Shown piece after piece: positions 21,890 to 33,808 of a stretch of 64,000 nt of DNA (position 1 is the first letter of the stretch; every line of letters begins with the position of its first letter). A model generated the notes under the pieces. It saw nothing but the letters and a program-made list of their open reading frames with translations, did no database searches and was not told where the DNA came from. The position numbers were made by a program, and so were the translations under genes. This DNA is from Chrysoporthe austroafricana (Eukaryota; Ascomycota; Sordariomycetes; Diaporthales; Cryphonectriaceae): positions 248,001-312,000 of the forward strand of contig JYIP02000013.1 in NCBI GenBank assembly GCA_001051155.2, given 5' to 3'.

Positions 21890-23807
21890 ATGGCCGCGAA
21901 GCAGAACGAGTACGACTTTGTTGTCGTAGGCGGTGGCATTGCCGGTCTTGTTGTGGCTGCGCGGTTAACAGAGAACCCAATCGTGCGTGTTCTCGTCCTG
22001 GAAGCCGGATCGAATGCTCTCGAGGATCCCAGGGTGTATATCCCGTCGATGTGGTCTGATATCTTGGGAACCGATCTCGACTGGGACTTCTTGACGACGC
22101 CACAGGTGCGCTCAAACTTCTGACCAAGCCCGTGGGTTGCTAATTTTGAAACCACAGGAGCAAATGAATGGCCGGCAAATTGGTCAGCCTCAGGGGCGCG
22201 TTCTCGGAGGAGGGAGTGGTTTGAACGCTGAGGTTTTCGTGCCTCCCTCAGCGGCCGGCTTTGATGCCTGGGAATCTCTTGGCAATAACGGCTGGAGCTG
22301 GAAAGGGATTGCGCCATACTTTCGCAAATTCCATACGCTAACTCCTCCGCCGGATCCCGAGACTCGCGAGCATCTGGGCATCGACTGGATTGACGACAAG
22401 GTTACGGCGACCAGTGGCCCTATCCAGGCGATGTTCACCGATACGAAAGAGAACCCTTTGGGGAAGGCCTGGATCGAAACTTTCAAGACGCTTGGTATTC
22501 CTTTAACGGGCGACCCTTTTAGCGGCCGCTCTACAGGAGCCTTTAGCTGTCCGGCAAGCATCGACCCCGCCACGAAGACCCGTAGCTATGCCGCCAGCGC
22601 CTACTATGCCCCAGCGCGCGAGCGTCCCAACCTGGAGCTTGTCACTGGCGCTACTGTCAGCAGGATCGTTCTTGACAGTGGCTCAGAAGGCACTACTGTC
22701 TCCGCTAGAGGCGTCATCTATAAGACCCAGGAAGGATATGACGTCGAGGTAAAGGCGAGACGGGAAGTCATTCTCGCAGCCGGCGCATTCCAGACGCCGA
22801 AGTTGCTAGAGCTCTCAGGCGTGGGCGACAAGCGCAGGCTTGAGAAGGTCGGCATTACCTGTATGGTGGACAATCCCAACGTTGGCGAGAACCTCCAGGA
22901 TCACATCATGACGGGCGTGAGCTTTGAGGTCGCCGACGGCGTTATGACAGGTGACTGTCTCCTTCGCCGGGAGCCAGATATCGTCGAGGCACTCATGCAG
23001 ATGTACCAGAAGCACAAGGCAGGGCCACTAGCAGGCGGGTCACTGATCAGCTACGCCTTTATGCCTATCATGTCGGTGGCTCTGGAGGAGCTTGATCCTG
23101 GGACGAAGCACAGCCTCCAGAAGGCCGTGGAGGAAGCATACGCGGGGCTCACCGGCGTGTCAGACTTCGAACGCTCCCACGCCAGGTTCGTCGCTGAGCT
23201 CTTGCAGAATCCATCGGAAGCTACGGGCGCCCTCTTTGCCATTCCCGCGCAGGTAAACCTGCATAACGGTCCAAAGCAGAAGGGAATGACTACCAATCCA
23301 GTCAAAGGCGACTACCTGAGTCTGGGAGCTGCTCTCATGCACCCGCTCTCACGCGGCAGCAGCCATATTTTTTCCAGTAATCCCTACGCTGACCCAACCA
23401 TCGATCCTCGCTATTTGAGCCATCCGCTCGACATGGAAGTATTTGCGCGACACCTGATGGCCATTGAGGTACTCGCCAAAACGGAGCCGCTAGTGAAATT
23501 GCTCAAGCCCAACGGCCGACGCGCCCAGCCTGGACCAAACGGGGCAAAGGTCGACACGCTAGACAAGGCAAGGGAGTATATCCGTGCCACAACGCTCAGT
23601 GACAACCACCCTGTTGGGACGTGTGCCATGCTGCCTCGTGACAAGGGCGGCGTGGTAGACCCGGATCTCAAGGTATACGGAGTCGACAACCTGAGGATTG
23701 TCGACTCTAGTATGATGCCCATCATTCCGCGGGCCAACACGCAGACAGCAGTTTATGCCATTGCTGAGAAGGCAGCGGATCTGATCAAGGGTGCGTACTC
23801 ATGCTGA
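21890..23807 (+). CDS. GMC-family FAD oxidoreductase
   Basis: Exons 21890-22105 and 22158-23807 give 621 residues. The N-terminal Rossmann motif is VVVGGGIAGLVVAARL, with LVLEAG after it. Signature 1 is GRVLGGGSGLNAEVF and signature 2 is AGAFQTPKLLELSGVG. The C-terminal catalytic region has the active-site His in DNHPVGTCAM and an Asn in PRANTQTAVYA. The family oxidises alcohols, sugars or aryl alcohols with FAD. There is no clear signal peptide, so an intracellular or non-classically secreted enzyme is likely; the substrate is unknown. A minisatellite occupies its promoter. No lesion is seen. Confidence 0.92.
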
Positions 23808-24180
23808 ATGATGTGCCCTACCAACCACTGCAGCGTGACTGGTGTAAGAGAATCGGAGGTTGACGGACGTCGAAATACGCATGAGCAAACGAGTATTAGC
23901 TTGTTCTAAAAATTTGGATCATATCGATCGATTGATCCATCGTTCCGTAGCCTCAGTATTGTGCGTCTTTCTATAATAAATCCATGCTTGTGCTTCAATG
24001 CGCTGTGCCACAGCAATTATTCTAGTTAAAGCCTTTCGTTTAATCTAGAAATCGTACATAAATAACTCCATTAGTTTGATTAACGCTTTGTGCTCAGTGT
24101 GCATTAAATTAATAATTGTCGCCATCTTCGTTAATGGAACGCTTTTAGAAATATAAATTGTTGTGATAATCAAAGCGCCA
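23808..24180. other. Intergenic spacer, convergent genes
   Basis: A short A/T-rich spacer between the 3' ends of the GMC gene and the kinase-vWA gene. I see nothing besides likely 3' UTR sequence. Confidence 0.5.
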
Positions 24181-26782
24181 TCAATCATCTTCTTCGCCAA
24201 TCACATCGTTGGTAGGACTTAGCGGACCGAGGATGATGGTGTGGACCTCAGCGCTCGAGAAATCCTTCACGTCCACAATGTCCCTAGGTGCCAATATTAG
24301 CAACATTGAGGGTGCTCGCCACGTTCTCGCTGCAGCAGGAAGGGCATTGTAATCTAGGAGAAACATACCAGCCGTCTAGGTTCTGGCCATAGCGGTCCAA
24401 ATGTGCCAAAAACCTTTTGCCGTCGTCATTGTCTCCGAAGCGAACGAAATGGAGTGAGACGGGCATGACCTCTTTGCTGAGATGACGGCGCTGCATCTCC
24501 CTGATCAGTCTCTCTAGTGGCTTTTCCAAGCCACCACCGGGGCTCGCGTTCTCGCCCCAGTTTCCGTCCGTGAAGATATAGACGCTTATTGGCCTGCGGC
24601 CTCTGATTCGAGCTCCGAAATTAACGTTGAATCCGCACATCATCCTTGGGACCCGGGGAAGAACCACGTCATCTAAGAAGCGTGAGAAAGAGCTGGGCAT
24701 AATGTCGGGCTCTCTCTCAAAAGAGTGATTATGGAGCTCCTTGGCGAACTTGTTAGGTCTTCTCCTGGTTTTCGTTATGACTGTCGGCGAAGACGCAAAT
24801 GCAAGCTCGACCTTATTGGGATCCAGGTTCTTAGTAATTGTGAAAAGACCTTCCAGAGCTTGCTCAATTAATGAAGCATATTGCCTCATGCTCCGGGAGT
24901 CGTCAATGAGGAAGAAATGATCCCGATTCGGAACGTTGATCTTCAGCTTGTCCACCAGCGCCTGCAGTTTAGGGTGGAAATGATGCCTCCCAAGCCGCTG
25001 CTTCTTTTTTGGAAGAGTAGCCATCTCCCCGATTGTGAGTCCCTTTCCGACGTCCGCAAGGCCGTTGGCTTGACTGGTAGCGTTTGTATCGGAGACGCCA
25101 GAATCCGCATCATCGTCCTCCTGCCCAGGGTCTGCGGAAGCTGTCCCAAGCAGACGATCGAACTGGATCACTAAATCTCGTGCAGCCGCACGATCTGATG
25201 CCCTTTCCTTGCTGAAGACGTGCCTCTCCAGTATGTCTAGGACGGCAGGTGTAAGTTCGTCCTCCCGGGCCTTACAGATGCGGCGCAGCTCCTGGTGTGT
25301 TTCGTAAACAACACTCAAGCACTGGGTGCCGTTGTGGAAGCAGCCATTGAACGAGGTGTTTCGAATCCAGGAGATGCTGTCGTGGAAGGCCGCCCTCTTG
25401 TGGAAGTAGTCCTTTTGCATGGCACGTCCTCCAGCGACCCAAGCGCACGTCGCACTGAGCACAGCAGCTATGGAGAATATGTCGGCTTTTGGTGTGACCA
25501 TGTCAATGACGGGTTTGGATGTCTTGAGGTTCGATCCTTTCTGGCAGTGTAAGACATTATGCGTACTTTCAGGCGAGCTATAGATATGGGTCCCCTGTGT
25601 GTTCCCACCCATGGCCGTAGTACTGCTCGACTTTGATCGTGTGACGCGACTGAACAAGCCAAAGTCAACAATCTTCGGTGTGAAGTCGTAGCCGGGTGAT
25701 GGCGCGTTCATCGAGATCAGTATATTGTCAGGCTTGATGTCTTCATGGATCCCAAAGACCTCGGTATTGCCTTCGACCAAGTGATGAACCCGCTCGAGCC
25801 CGTGAAGTACCTGCGAGAGGCTCCTCCAAAATTCGGCAATCTCTTCTCCCCGGGGAGGGGGTGTGTTCTCGAAGAATTCGGCAAGATTTCCTCCTTCGAG
25901 CCATTCCGTAACGATGTTGTAGGTCCCATGCTGCCGGAAAGACCCAATATACCTGATGATGTGGGGCGATGGAAAATTCGAGAACATGCGGAGGGGTTTG
26001 ATCTCGTTCTCGTAGGTGGGCTCGGACCTCGCAGTATGGTATGATTTAATGGCGAAGGTACGGTTACAGTCTTTGGGGCTGCTTGCGGCCTACATTGATT
26101 GCTCAGTATTTCTACAGTTGCAGTGGGGTCATTTATTTCTGTGGGAGGCAAGACTTGGGGAGATGGAGGGAAGCAGACATACGTCCCGGAAACTGCAGCC
26201 ATCATGAACGGTTACTTTATGAACAGACGCGAGATTGCCGTGAGCAATTTGCTTATGATTCACAAGTGGCAGTATGATGCTCGGATCGAGATGTACATCT
26301 TCCATATCGGTCGAATCGATAGCCAAAGGGAAGAACATCCATTGCTCTGCGCGTATGCTGTCGAATAGATGCGCAAACTGGGCATTTTTCTTGGGCCATG
26401 GCAGAGGATAATGAGTCAACGGCAACTTCTCATCGCTGAGCTTGTGATTCGTGAAGTGGACCAAATGCCGAGCCTGCCCAGTGTACGCGAGAAGCGAAAG
26501 GGTACGCAAATAACGGGTCAGTATCGTGTCGACAGTGAAATACAGCTCGAGTTCGCGAAACAGCTCGCTGATTTTCTTTCGGGTCCAGAACCTCCTCAGG
26601 GCACAATATGGGACGTATCTCGGAGCTCTATGTGTCTCAGAAAATAGATCATGGCTGGACAGCGCTTCACTCTCGACGAATCGGCCAAACTCTAAAGAGA
26701 ATTTGTCGATCGGGGTAGATTTGGTAGAGGGAAAAGTCTGGGTGGTTGCACCGTGGCGCCCTTTGGAAGCCTTTCGTGGCAT
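24181..26782 (-). CDS. Protein kinase - von Willebrand A domain fusion
   Basis: Exons 26183-26782, 24369-26089 and 24181-24283 give 807 residues. About 170 N-terminal residues precede a kinase-like domain. The glycine loop is weak (HGNLASVHKV), the VAIK-type lysine lies in TFAIKSY, the catalytic loop reads HEDIKPDN instead of HRDxKPxN, then VDFGLFS (DFG) and YSSPES. After an acidic linker (DDDADSGVSD) comes a vWA domain with a metal-site motif LIDDSRSM (DxSxS) and IFTDGNW. The kinase catalytic Asp and Lys are kept, so activity is possible. The start is the ATG at 26782; an upstream in-frame TTG is less likely. The partner and pathway are unknown; the architecture is known from fungal genomes but poorly characterised. 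Confidence 0.85.
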
Positions 26783-27420
26783 GATTCGCCGGATCAAGAG
26801 TCCGCTGGTGTGGAAGGACAATCCATCCGAGAAGGGCTCTGATGTATTGGAAGAGGAAATATTGAAGCCCTGTGCAGCTTGTGGAAAGCCATCGGTGCGT
26901 ACAATGTGTGCAAAGGCGGATTACCTTGGGACTGATCTGATATTTCTCAGGATCACATGTTGCGCTCGAGGCAGTGCGCAGCCATGGGATAATACACTGC
27001 GTGAGCGCATGAAGCCTGCCACCCACCCGAAGCGGGATGCTTACGAGCGGATTCATACGCCGCTGCGGGGGCGAAGCCACTGCTCACTTCAGCTCGGCGG
27101 CATGGGATGCAACATTGTCGATAGCGTCCTGCCTAGTCCAATCATGGTGCAGTAGAATGCAGCCCTTCCATGCAGCAGGGAGCAATCCAAGGTTGTAGAA
27201 TCGCCGGAGGATGCACGTACACGCAAACAGATGGGGCAAAATGATGGGTGGGAGGGCAGTACGTCTGTGCTGGAACAGTGCAGACGGAGAGCCGGGAGCA
27301 GAGCCTCATCCTCGCTAGAGTAGATAAAAAGTTTGACTGCTCACAGATGGGGGTAAGCTTCGCCACCACCCGCTGGCCGTAAGCGTCCCGCTCATAGCCC
27401 CCGCTTTGCGAAGTGTAATA
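26783..27420. other. Divergent spacer
   Basis: This lies between the kinase-vWA start (minus) and the 76-residue gene (plus). No supported reading frame or repeat is seen. It presumably carries both promoters. Confidence 0.45.
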
Positions 27421-27758
27421 ATGGCCTCAACAACCAACAAAGTGTCCAAATACCATCTGCAGCGAGGAGACCTCAAAGCGCATCTCCAGACGCTATTCCC
27501 GGGCGTGAAGATCAGGATCAACGACCCCGTAAGTTCCTCTTGGCCACAGTTCAATTCGTAGCTTACGTCTTTAGGACGAAGAGAACGGCAAATACTTCGA
27601 AGTAAAACTACCGAGGAAATTAACACTGGTCGGTAACCTGCACTTTGTGTATTTTCGCCATTCTTTTCTTTCATTGAGTATTTCAACAGGAAGAACATAA
27701 TTATATCGAAAAGCATGTTGCGAAAAATCCCCACCAAGATCCTAAGGAGTCCTGGTGA
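27421..27758 (+). CDS. Small conserved-looking protein, 76 residues, three exons
   Basis: Exons 27421-27528, 27575-27628 and 27690-27758. The protein is hydrophilic and basic to mixed in charge, beginning MASTTNKVSKYHLQRGDL and containing FPGVKIRINDP, a GKYFEVKLPRKLT stretch and an EEHNYIEKHVAK helix. Both introns are phase 0 with canonical ends, and the frame closes properly, which is unlikely by chance. No signal peptide, membrane segment or catalytic motif is visible. I think similar small proteins occur in other Sordariomycetes, but I cannot assign a function. It lies 400 bp upstream of the CorA-like gene on the same strand. Confidence 0.6.
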
Positions 27759-28161
27759 AGCAGTTTGATGCGGCAGCTGAATGAAAACTTTGGGGGCGGA
27801 AAATTTGTACTGAGAAGAATACGAATACCTACTAGCTCCTCCAATTCTCCGTGTCATACAACTGTGACCCCCTTCTCAGTATGGCCGATGCGGATCATGG
27901 CGCTGCTGAAGATGACTGGCCGATGGTTTCCAGCCTATAAAATCCGCCTTACGCCCGTCAGGCCCCTCGGACATGCATGAGGTAGCCCTGGAGGCCACCG
28001 AGGCAGACTGGTCGCGGTGGAGATGCGTGCTTGAAACTTTAATTGTCGCCGAGGCGTCCATGCCATTCTTAAAGTCACCTGAAAGCTGACACTGGACTTA
28101 CCTCTTCGATCTTCATTCACAAACAAATTGAGCCATCGATTCATTATAGTCCTTTGTGAAT
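27759..28161. other. Spacer upstream of the CorA-like gene
   Basis: No gene is supported here. It is likely the promoter and leader of the CorA-like gene together with the 3' end of the small upstream gene. Confidence 0.45.
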
Positions 28162-30366
28162 ATGGAGACGTTAACCACGAAGGAGGCGTTCGACCATGCT
28201 CTTGAGGCTTGCCTCGACTACCCGTCTAAAGATACCGTGATTAGAACCGACATTTTCGGCCATGCCAGGGACTCTTTTCGCAAGCGCCTGAAAGAGAAGG
28301 ACATTTTCCATGCGACGTATCGGTCGTTAGGCTTCGTGGATCTTCACGAGAGTAGCCAAGGTCAGCGTGGCACTCCTCATTAGAGCCTTGGGAAATTGTC
28401 GAAATGCTCGAGGACCTAACACTGCTTCACTACAGCCAAGTTTCACCCGATCCGGAATATTGACACGGTTCAAAAGCTCGAGGGGCATTTGAATGACGAT
28501 GACGGTGCGCCCTTGTGGAGGGTGGTGTATGTATTTTACAACACTTTCCGCACCTCTTTGCACGTATTGACAGCGTCCACCAGTTTCCTCCAATCTGCCT
28601 CCTCTCGAGGCTCGCTCGGATGTACCCGAGAGCAGCTGGCCCTACTCTTGACGTACTACCAAGTTATGCCTTCGTTCTTGGACCTCGTTCTGACTTTTGA
28701 ACATCGTGGTCGCCCACTCAACCGTGCTATGTTCCGATGCGAAGACTATCTAGCCGAGGACGCTGCGCCTTTGTGTCTTCCAGAGCTCGGCCGCTCTGGC
28801 ATGGTGATGCAGCACGCTTTTAATCTCCTGTCTATCGAGCACGACGAACGGCCTGGTATCTCGGGAAAGTGGTTCCAACGCCAAGTAGCCATGTACCACT
28901 CCTTTGATGTACAGAATGGACGCAGTCTGTGGATTGTGCTCAAAGGTAACTCTCTCATAGCGCGCCGCTTCTTAGCCTCTGCTGGGAGCCACAGACACCT
29001 CAAAGCAAGCTCTATCAACTCGCCAGAGACCTCCTTTATCGCGGCTTTACAGGTCCATACGATGATGATGGATTGGTGTGTCGAAGATTGGGCCGACTAC
29101 ATCGACCACCTGGAAAACACGCTTGAGAGTATGGCAGCTGATGCTAGGATGGCTCATGTTGACGATGCCACGAGGACTGAAGAGATTGCTTCCACGTATG
29201 GCGCAAGAAGAACAAGTACAATGCGATCATACAAAGAGAAGCCCTCGTCATCAAGACGGGGCACTTTCGAGCTTTCTGAAAGCCAAACTCTTGAGGGCTC
29301 ACCAACGACTGCCCCACCGAGCCCGACTACGCCAAGAAAGGGGACGCTATCTAGATCATTTTCGGATCTGGTGCCTGCTATAAGGAGACTATCAACCTTC
29401 AGAAATCACAAGGAGAAGGGAAGCTGGTCCGGCGACGTTGAGTCCGGTACTGTCAGCGAACAACACGCTGAGGACGACCAGGAGGATAGCGAAGGAGTAG
29501 ATGAAGGGGCTGAGCTCGCCGAGTTGGGCAAGAACTTCTCCTTCAAGCAGTTTCAGCGCTTGAACAACTTGGGAGATGAAGTAGAGCAAGCACGTGTAGC
29601 CATCGAGCAGAATAAGGGTGTGCTCGAGGAATTGAGGCATCACTACGACGAAGTGAGAAATTCCTACGGTTTCAAGTCATACATCAACGCGGGCAGGTGC
29701 CAGAACGAACTCGCCGCCTTCAACCGTCGGGTAAAGGGTATCGAGCGAGAGTTGGACGTTCATTACGGCCGGTTCACCTCTTTAGCCAGGGCGTTAGATA
29801 ACGAGAAGACCATGGTGAGTACCGATGTTGGCGTTGCATGAGTATGCAACAGAACTCTGACTTGAGACCAGTTCACGTCGATTCTACAGTACAAGAGCGA
29901 GAAGACTTCGGAGTTTTTCGCCAAAAGTGCCAAGGACTCTTCCGACAGAATGGAGCAGTGGACCCTCGAGATGCATAAAATCGCAGTCAAGACCGAGCAA
30001 GAGACGGTGTCGATGCATGTGATTACTGTCTTCACGCTGATCTTTCTGCCCGGGACGTTTCTCGCGGTAAGACTCTTCTATCAGCGTTATTATCACTACT
30101 TCCAGAGGCTCCTTCCGGCAGGTCTTCTGACGTCGCCACGTCAGACATTCTTCAGCAGCGGTATTCTCAATTGGAGCGATGATAACTCATTGGATGTGCG
30201 GAACGGAGCTATGAGCTTGTTCTTCTACATCTGCGTTCCCATGATGCTTTTGATCATCGCGGGATGGTACTTGCTATATCTCCTGGCAAAAAGAAAGAGT
30301 CGACAGAGGTTGGAGAAGGTATTGAACGATGTAGAGAGTGAAGTTCATGATATTACTCAGAATTAG
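28162..30366 (+). CDS. CorA-like membrane protein
   Basis: Exons 28162-28360, 28436-29814, 29872-30066 and 30145-30366 give 664 residues. A large soluble N-terminal part includes a Ser/Thr/Pro-rich insertion (about residues 300-390). Next comes a coiled-coil-prone segment leading to two C-terminal membrane helices: VITVFTLIFLPGTFLA, then a short loop with FSSGILNW, then FYICVPMMLLIIAGWYLLYLL. This two-helix end is the CorA Mg2+ channel topology, but the canonical GMN selectivity motif is absent, as in many fungal CorA-like proteins, so Mg2+ transport should not be assumed. The splice between LPGTFLA and TFFSSG restores the expected loop. Confidence 0.85.
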
Positions 30367-30730
30367 CACTTAGCAGCGGTTCTGTAATTTTCTGCCGGGA
30401 ATAGCATCGGCTTTAGCGGTAGGTGGGAATTGCCTGATCAAGTTAGGCCTTCTAGAGTCATGGGGGCGACATGTCACACGCCCCGCCTCGTCGTCGTGAC
30501 CGTCGACCCAGGATGGGACCAGAGGGGATGCAGGAGATCTTTAACAACATTCCGGCTCAGAGTGACAGCCTTCTCGCAAGACCTACCCCAGACCGTTGTT
30601 TGTTGTTCCGTTGCAGCCACTCAAGGACTTTTCCAAGTAGAATCCACGAGGAGCCGAGACGTAGCCGTACACAACATTCCGGGTTGTCATAGAGCTTGTC
30701 TCATGATTCAGCCTTGACCATCTCTCATCC
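30367..30730. other. Short spacer
   Basis: This lies between two plus-strand genes. Nothing beyond likely 3' UTR and promoter is seen. Confidence 0.45.
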
Positions 30731-32000
30731 ATGGCCGCCACTCACGAGCTATCAATGGATCTGCCCATCGTTGACCTCGATCTCTTCCTCCAACAGCCCC
30801 ACGACTCACCTGCTGTTGTCGCAGAGTGCAAAAAGGCAGCTGACGCCCTTATCACCTATGGCGCCCTGGTCCTGCACGACAGCCGGGTTTCAGAACGGGA
30901 CAATGATACCTTCCTGGATCTGCTCGAGGACTACTTTGATCAGCCTGAGGAGGCATTGAGGAGGGATGAACGGCCCGAACTCAGCTACCAGATCGGCGCC
31001 ACGCTGGAAAACACGGAAAAGCCCAAGTGTGCGGTCGACGAGCCATGCCTGAACGTCATCGCGAGGCTCGCGCCCGACCAGAGGCCACTGGACATCACGG
31101 GCCACCAGCCAGATCCAAAGTGCAGATTTTTCTGGAAGATGGTCGAGCATCCACCCTACGAGACCGAGTTTCCCGGTTTGAATGCGACGAATGTCGTGCC
31201 TGAGACACATCACATCAAGGAGCGATGGGAGCCAACCATGAATCAGTGGGGTGCATCGATGAAGAATGCGTGAGTACGAGTAGAATAGTGCTTCTGTCTG
31301 TCTCTCGGGCACTGACGGCGGGTCTACAGAGTATCCAGCCTGGCAGAGATGGCAGCGGCTGGTCTGGGGCTATCGGAGAAGACGTTCAGTAGTGCAGGCC
31401 GGTACGGCCCTCACATTCTGGCGCCGACCGCTTCAGATCTACGAAAGTATGGAGACAAAAACACCATCCTCGCCGGCTTCCATACCGATCTCAATTTTCT
31501 AACTATCCACGGCCGCTCACGGTATCCGGGTCTGCATATCTGGGCGCGCAACACGGGCAAGCGCATCGCGGTCAAGATCCCGCCAGGCAATTTTCTGCTC
31601 GTACAGGCGGGCAAGCAGCTCGAGCACCTGACGGGGGGTCTTGTGAAAGCGGGATATCATGAGGTCGTCGTGAATGAGAGCACTTTGGAGACGATTGAGA
31701 GAAGGAAAAGGGACTTTGCGGACCGGCCCCTCATCCGGATCTCGAGCACCTTTTTCTGGCATCTCTCCAGTGATTTCGACCTCGTTCCTATTCCCGAACT
31801 TGAGAAACGGGCGAAAATGCTGAGATTGGAACAAGTCAATCTCGGTCGAGAGGAGGGAGAGGAGGTCCAGTATCCACCGATGAAAGTCGGGCAGCAGGTG
31901 CAGAAGTGAGTGGATCTACCTCCGGTGTGTCGATTTTGCCTTTCTCTAGATGCTGACAGTGATTGGCAGCGAACTCAAACACATCGCACTCATGGCGTGA
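30731..32000 (+). CDS. 2-oxoglutarate/Fe(II)-dependent dioxygenase (IPNS-like)
   Basis: Exons 30731-31269, 31330-31905 and 31970-32000 give 381 residues. The N-terminal DIOXN-type region has LPIVDLDLFL and ALVLHDSRV. The double-stranded beta-helix core shows the iron triad HTD in GFHTDLNFLTIHG and a distal His in KQLEHLTGG. The 2-oxoglutarate-binding RxS is in PLIRISSTFF. The last exon adds only nine codons (NELKHIALM...). Family members hydroxylate or desaturate small molecules; the substrate cannot be read from the sequence. It runs toward the GH76 gene on the opposite strand. Confidence 0.88.
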
Positions 32001-32195
32001 TAGACGGGCCGTTTTGAGATCCGATCCGAAGTCGTGCCATCATCCGTAGCCGCCTTCCATTGTTGAAATTTGTTCAGCCTTCATTTTGGGCTTATATATG
32101 AATTGTGATATCCAAGTAGGTCATAAGGTCTAACTCGAGAGCACGGTTCTTCGTCTCCAAGCGTCGCGAGCATCACGATCTTACCTCGTCAAACA

Positions 32196-33808
32196 TCAAC
32201 CCCTGCCAAGAAAACGGGACACCAACGCCACATCGTTGTCCAGACTGACCCAGACGGATCCTGCTGTGAATGAGGACAGCAGCACAAACGTCAAGATTGC
32301 TGCGCCAGCCTTGTCCGCCGCCGTGATTGGTCTTATCGCCCGTTCCCACGGTTTGCCACCATATCCAGCCGCCGAATCGCCGGTACTCGTTCCCCCAGTC
32401 GTGTTCGTCACCGGTGCGCCGCCGTCCCCTCCCGCGCTCGTCTCTGCGTTGTTCGTCGCTAGCAGGCTGACCAGCGTCGCAAGGACGTTCATCTGCTGCC
32501 CGGCACCGATCGTGTTATCCCAAGATCCCTTATGCCACTGAAATCCACACATGCGGCCACTGGTGCCCCCAGTACATGTCTTGACCGCGGCTTGCGCGCT
32601 CGTCTGTAGCACCGACATGATCGTCTCGCGCGTGAAAGGTGCCAGCTGCGCAGTCACCGCCATCCAGCGCGCCACATAGCCCTTGAAACTCAACATGTCC
32701 GACGTGCAGGTGCCGCCGTCCTCGCACGCGACCTCGTGGGCTATGTTATCCGGAAAGAATACTCTGATCGTTCCGTTCAGGAGCGACCTGACCTCGGTTT
32801 CCCAGAACGCCGATTCGCTATCGCTCATAGTCGTGTTGTCGGTCTGCGCTGAGGTGTAATTGTACATGAAAGCTGCACCTTGCAGAAGCATGCCTGCGTT
32901 GTAGCTGAACTGGGCCTTGTTTACATCCGTGCAATTGCTATCCACGTGAGCACCGTCAAAGACGTTATAGTCGGCGTCTATATAGTGCAACTTCTTGAGC
33001 CAGTCATAAGTATCATATGCCCAAGAGTAATATGACGAGTTCGAGGTATAACGTGCGAGGCGCGCGCCCATGTTGAAGAAGCAGGCGTTAGAAATAGCTG
33101 GATCCGTACTTTAGCTGATAGCTCCGGCCGAGGGCGGCATCAGACGCCAGTGGGGGAAAGGGACATACTGTTCTTGTAGTCGTATCCATTGTTATGGGCC
33201 GGAATCTGCCACCTCAGTCCTCCGTTACACGTCCCATCGTGCCTGTCCGGGTGGGCCTGTGTGTTGAACACTGCCTGTGCGAGGGCGAGCCACTGCCTGA
33301 CATCGTCCGCAGGCGGATCCGGAAACAGCGTCTCGGCAGCCAGCATGGCACTGAGGCCCCAGAATGCCTGGTCGTCGTTCCCAAGCGATGCTGTCCAGTT
33401 CGGGTGCATGTAGTTGTTGTCTGGTCCCGTCTGGAATAACAGCGCTTCCTTGGTGGTGTTCACATAGGACGGATCGCCTGTATAGTGCCAGTAGTCCACC
33501 ATCGTGCCCCACAAGGCGCCCCCCTGCCACCAGTAGTAGTCTCCATCTGGTGGAGGGCCGGGTAGGATTCCTGGGACCTTTCCAGTCTGATTGCCTTCAT
33601 AAAAGGTGTCGAGAAGGTCAAAGGCTACGAGAGCGGCACCGTCTTTGATGGACTCTGACACAGCAACTGTTAGCGCTTGAATCATACCACAGGGGCCAGA
33701 GGCTCCCAGCGGGGTACACATACCGGGGTCGTTCACGTCTACTATCAGCTGCGCTGATACTGCTGTCACGAATGAGAAGAGGGCCAGGGACCAGCGATTC
33801 TGCAACAT
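32196..33808 (-). CDS. GH76 alpha-1,6-mannanase (Dfg5/Dcw1 type), membrane-anchored
   Basis: Exons 33724-33808, 33169-33654 and 32196-33097 give 490 residues. A signal peptide ([13 protein letters not shown]) precedes the catalytic domain with [12 protein letters not shown], the paired acidic residues in [24 protein letters not shown] and, after splicing, [13 protein letters not shown]. The sequence ends with a Gly/Thr/Ser-rich stretch and a hydrophobic segment ([18 protein letters not shown]), consistent with a GPI signal or a C-terminal anchor. Members cross-link GPI-anchored proteins into the fungal wall by acting on mannan or the GPI glycan. Both introns keep phase and recover family sequence, so the gene appears intact. 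Confidence 0.9.

Noticed and set aside
7351..23807. Calling a biosynthetic gene cluster
   Set aside because: There is no core synthase in the window, so the gene set alone does not justify it.
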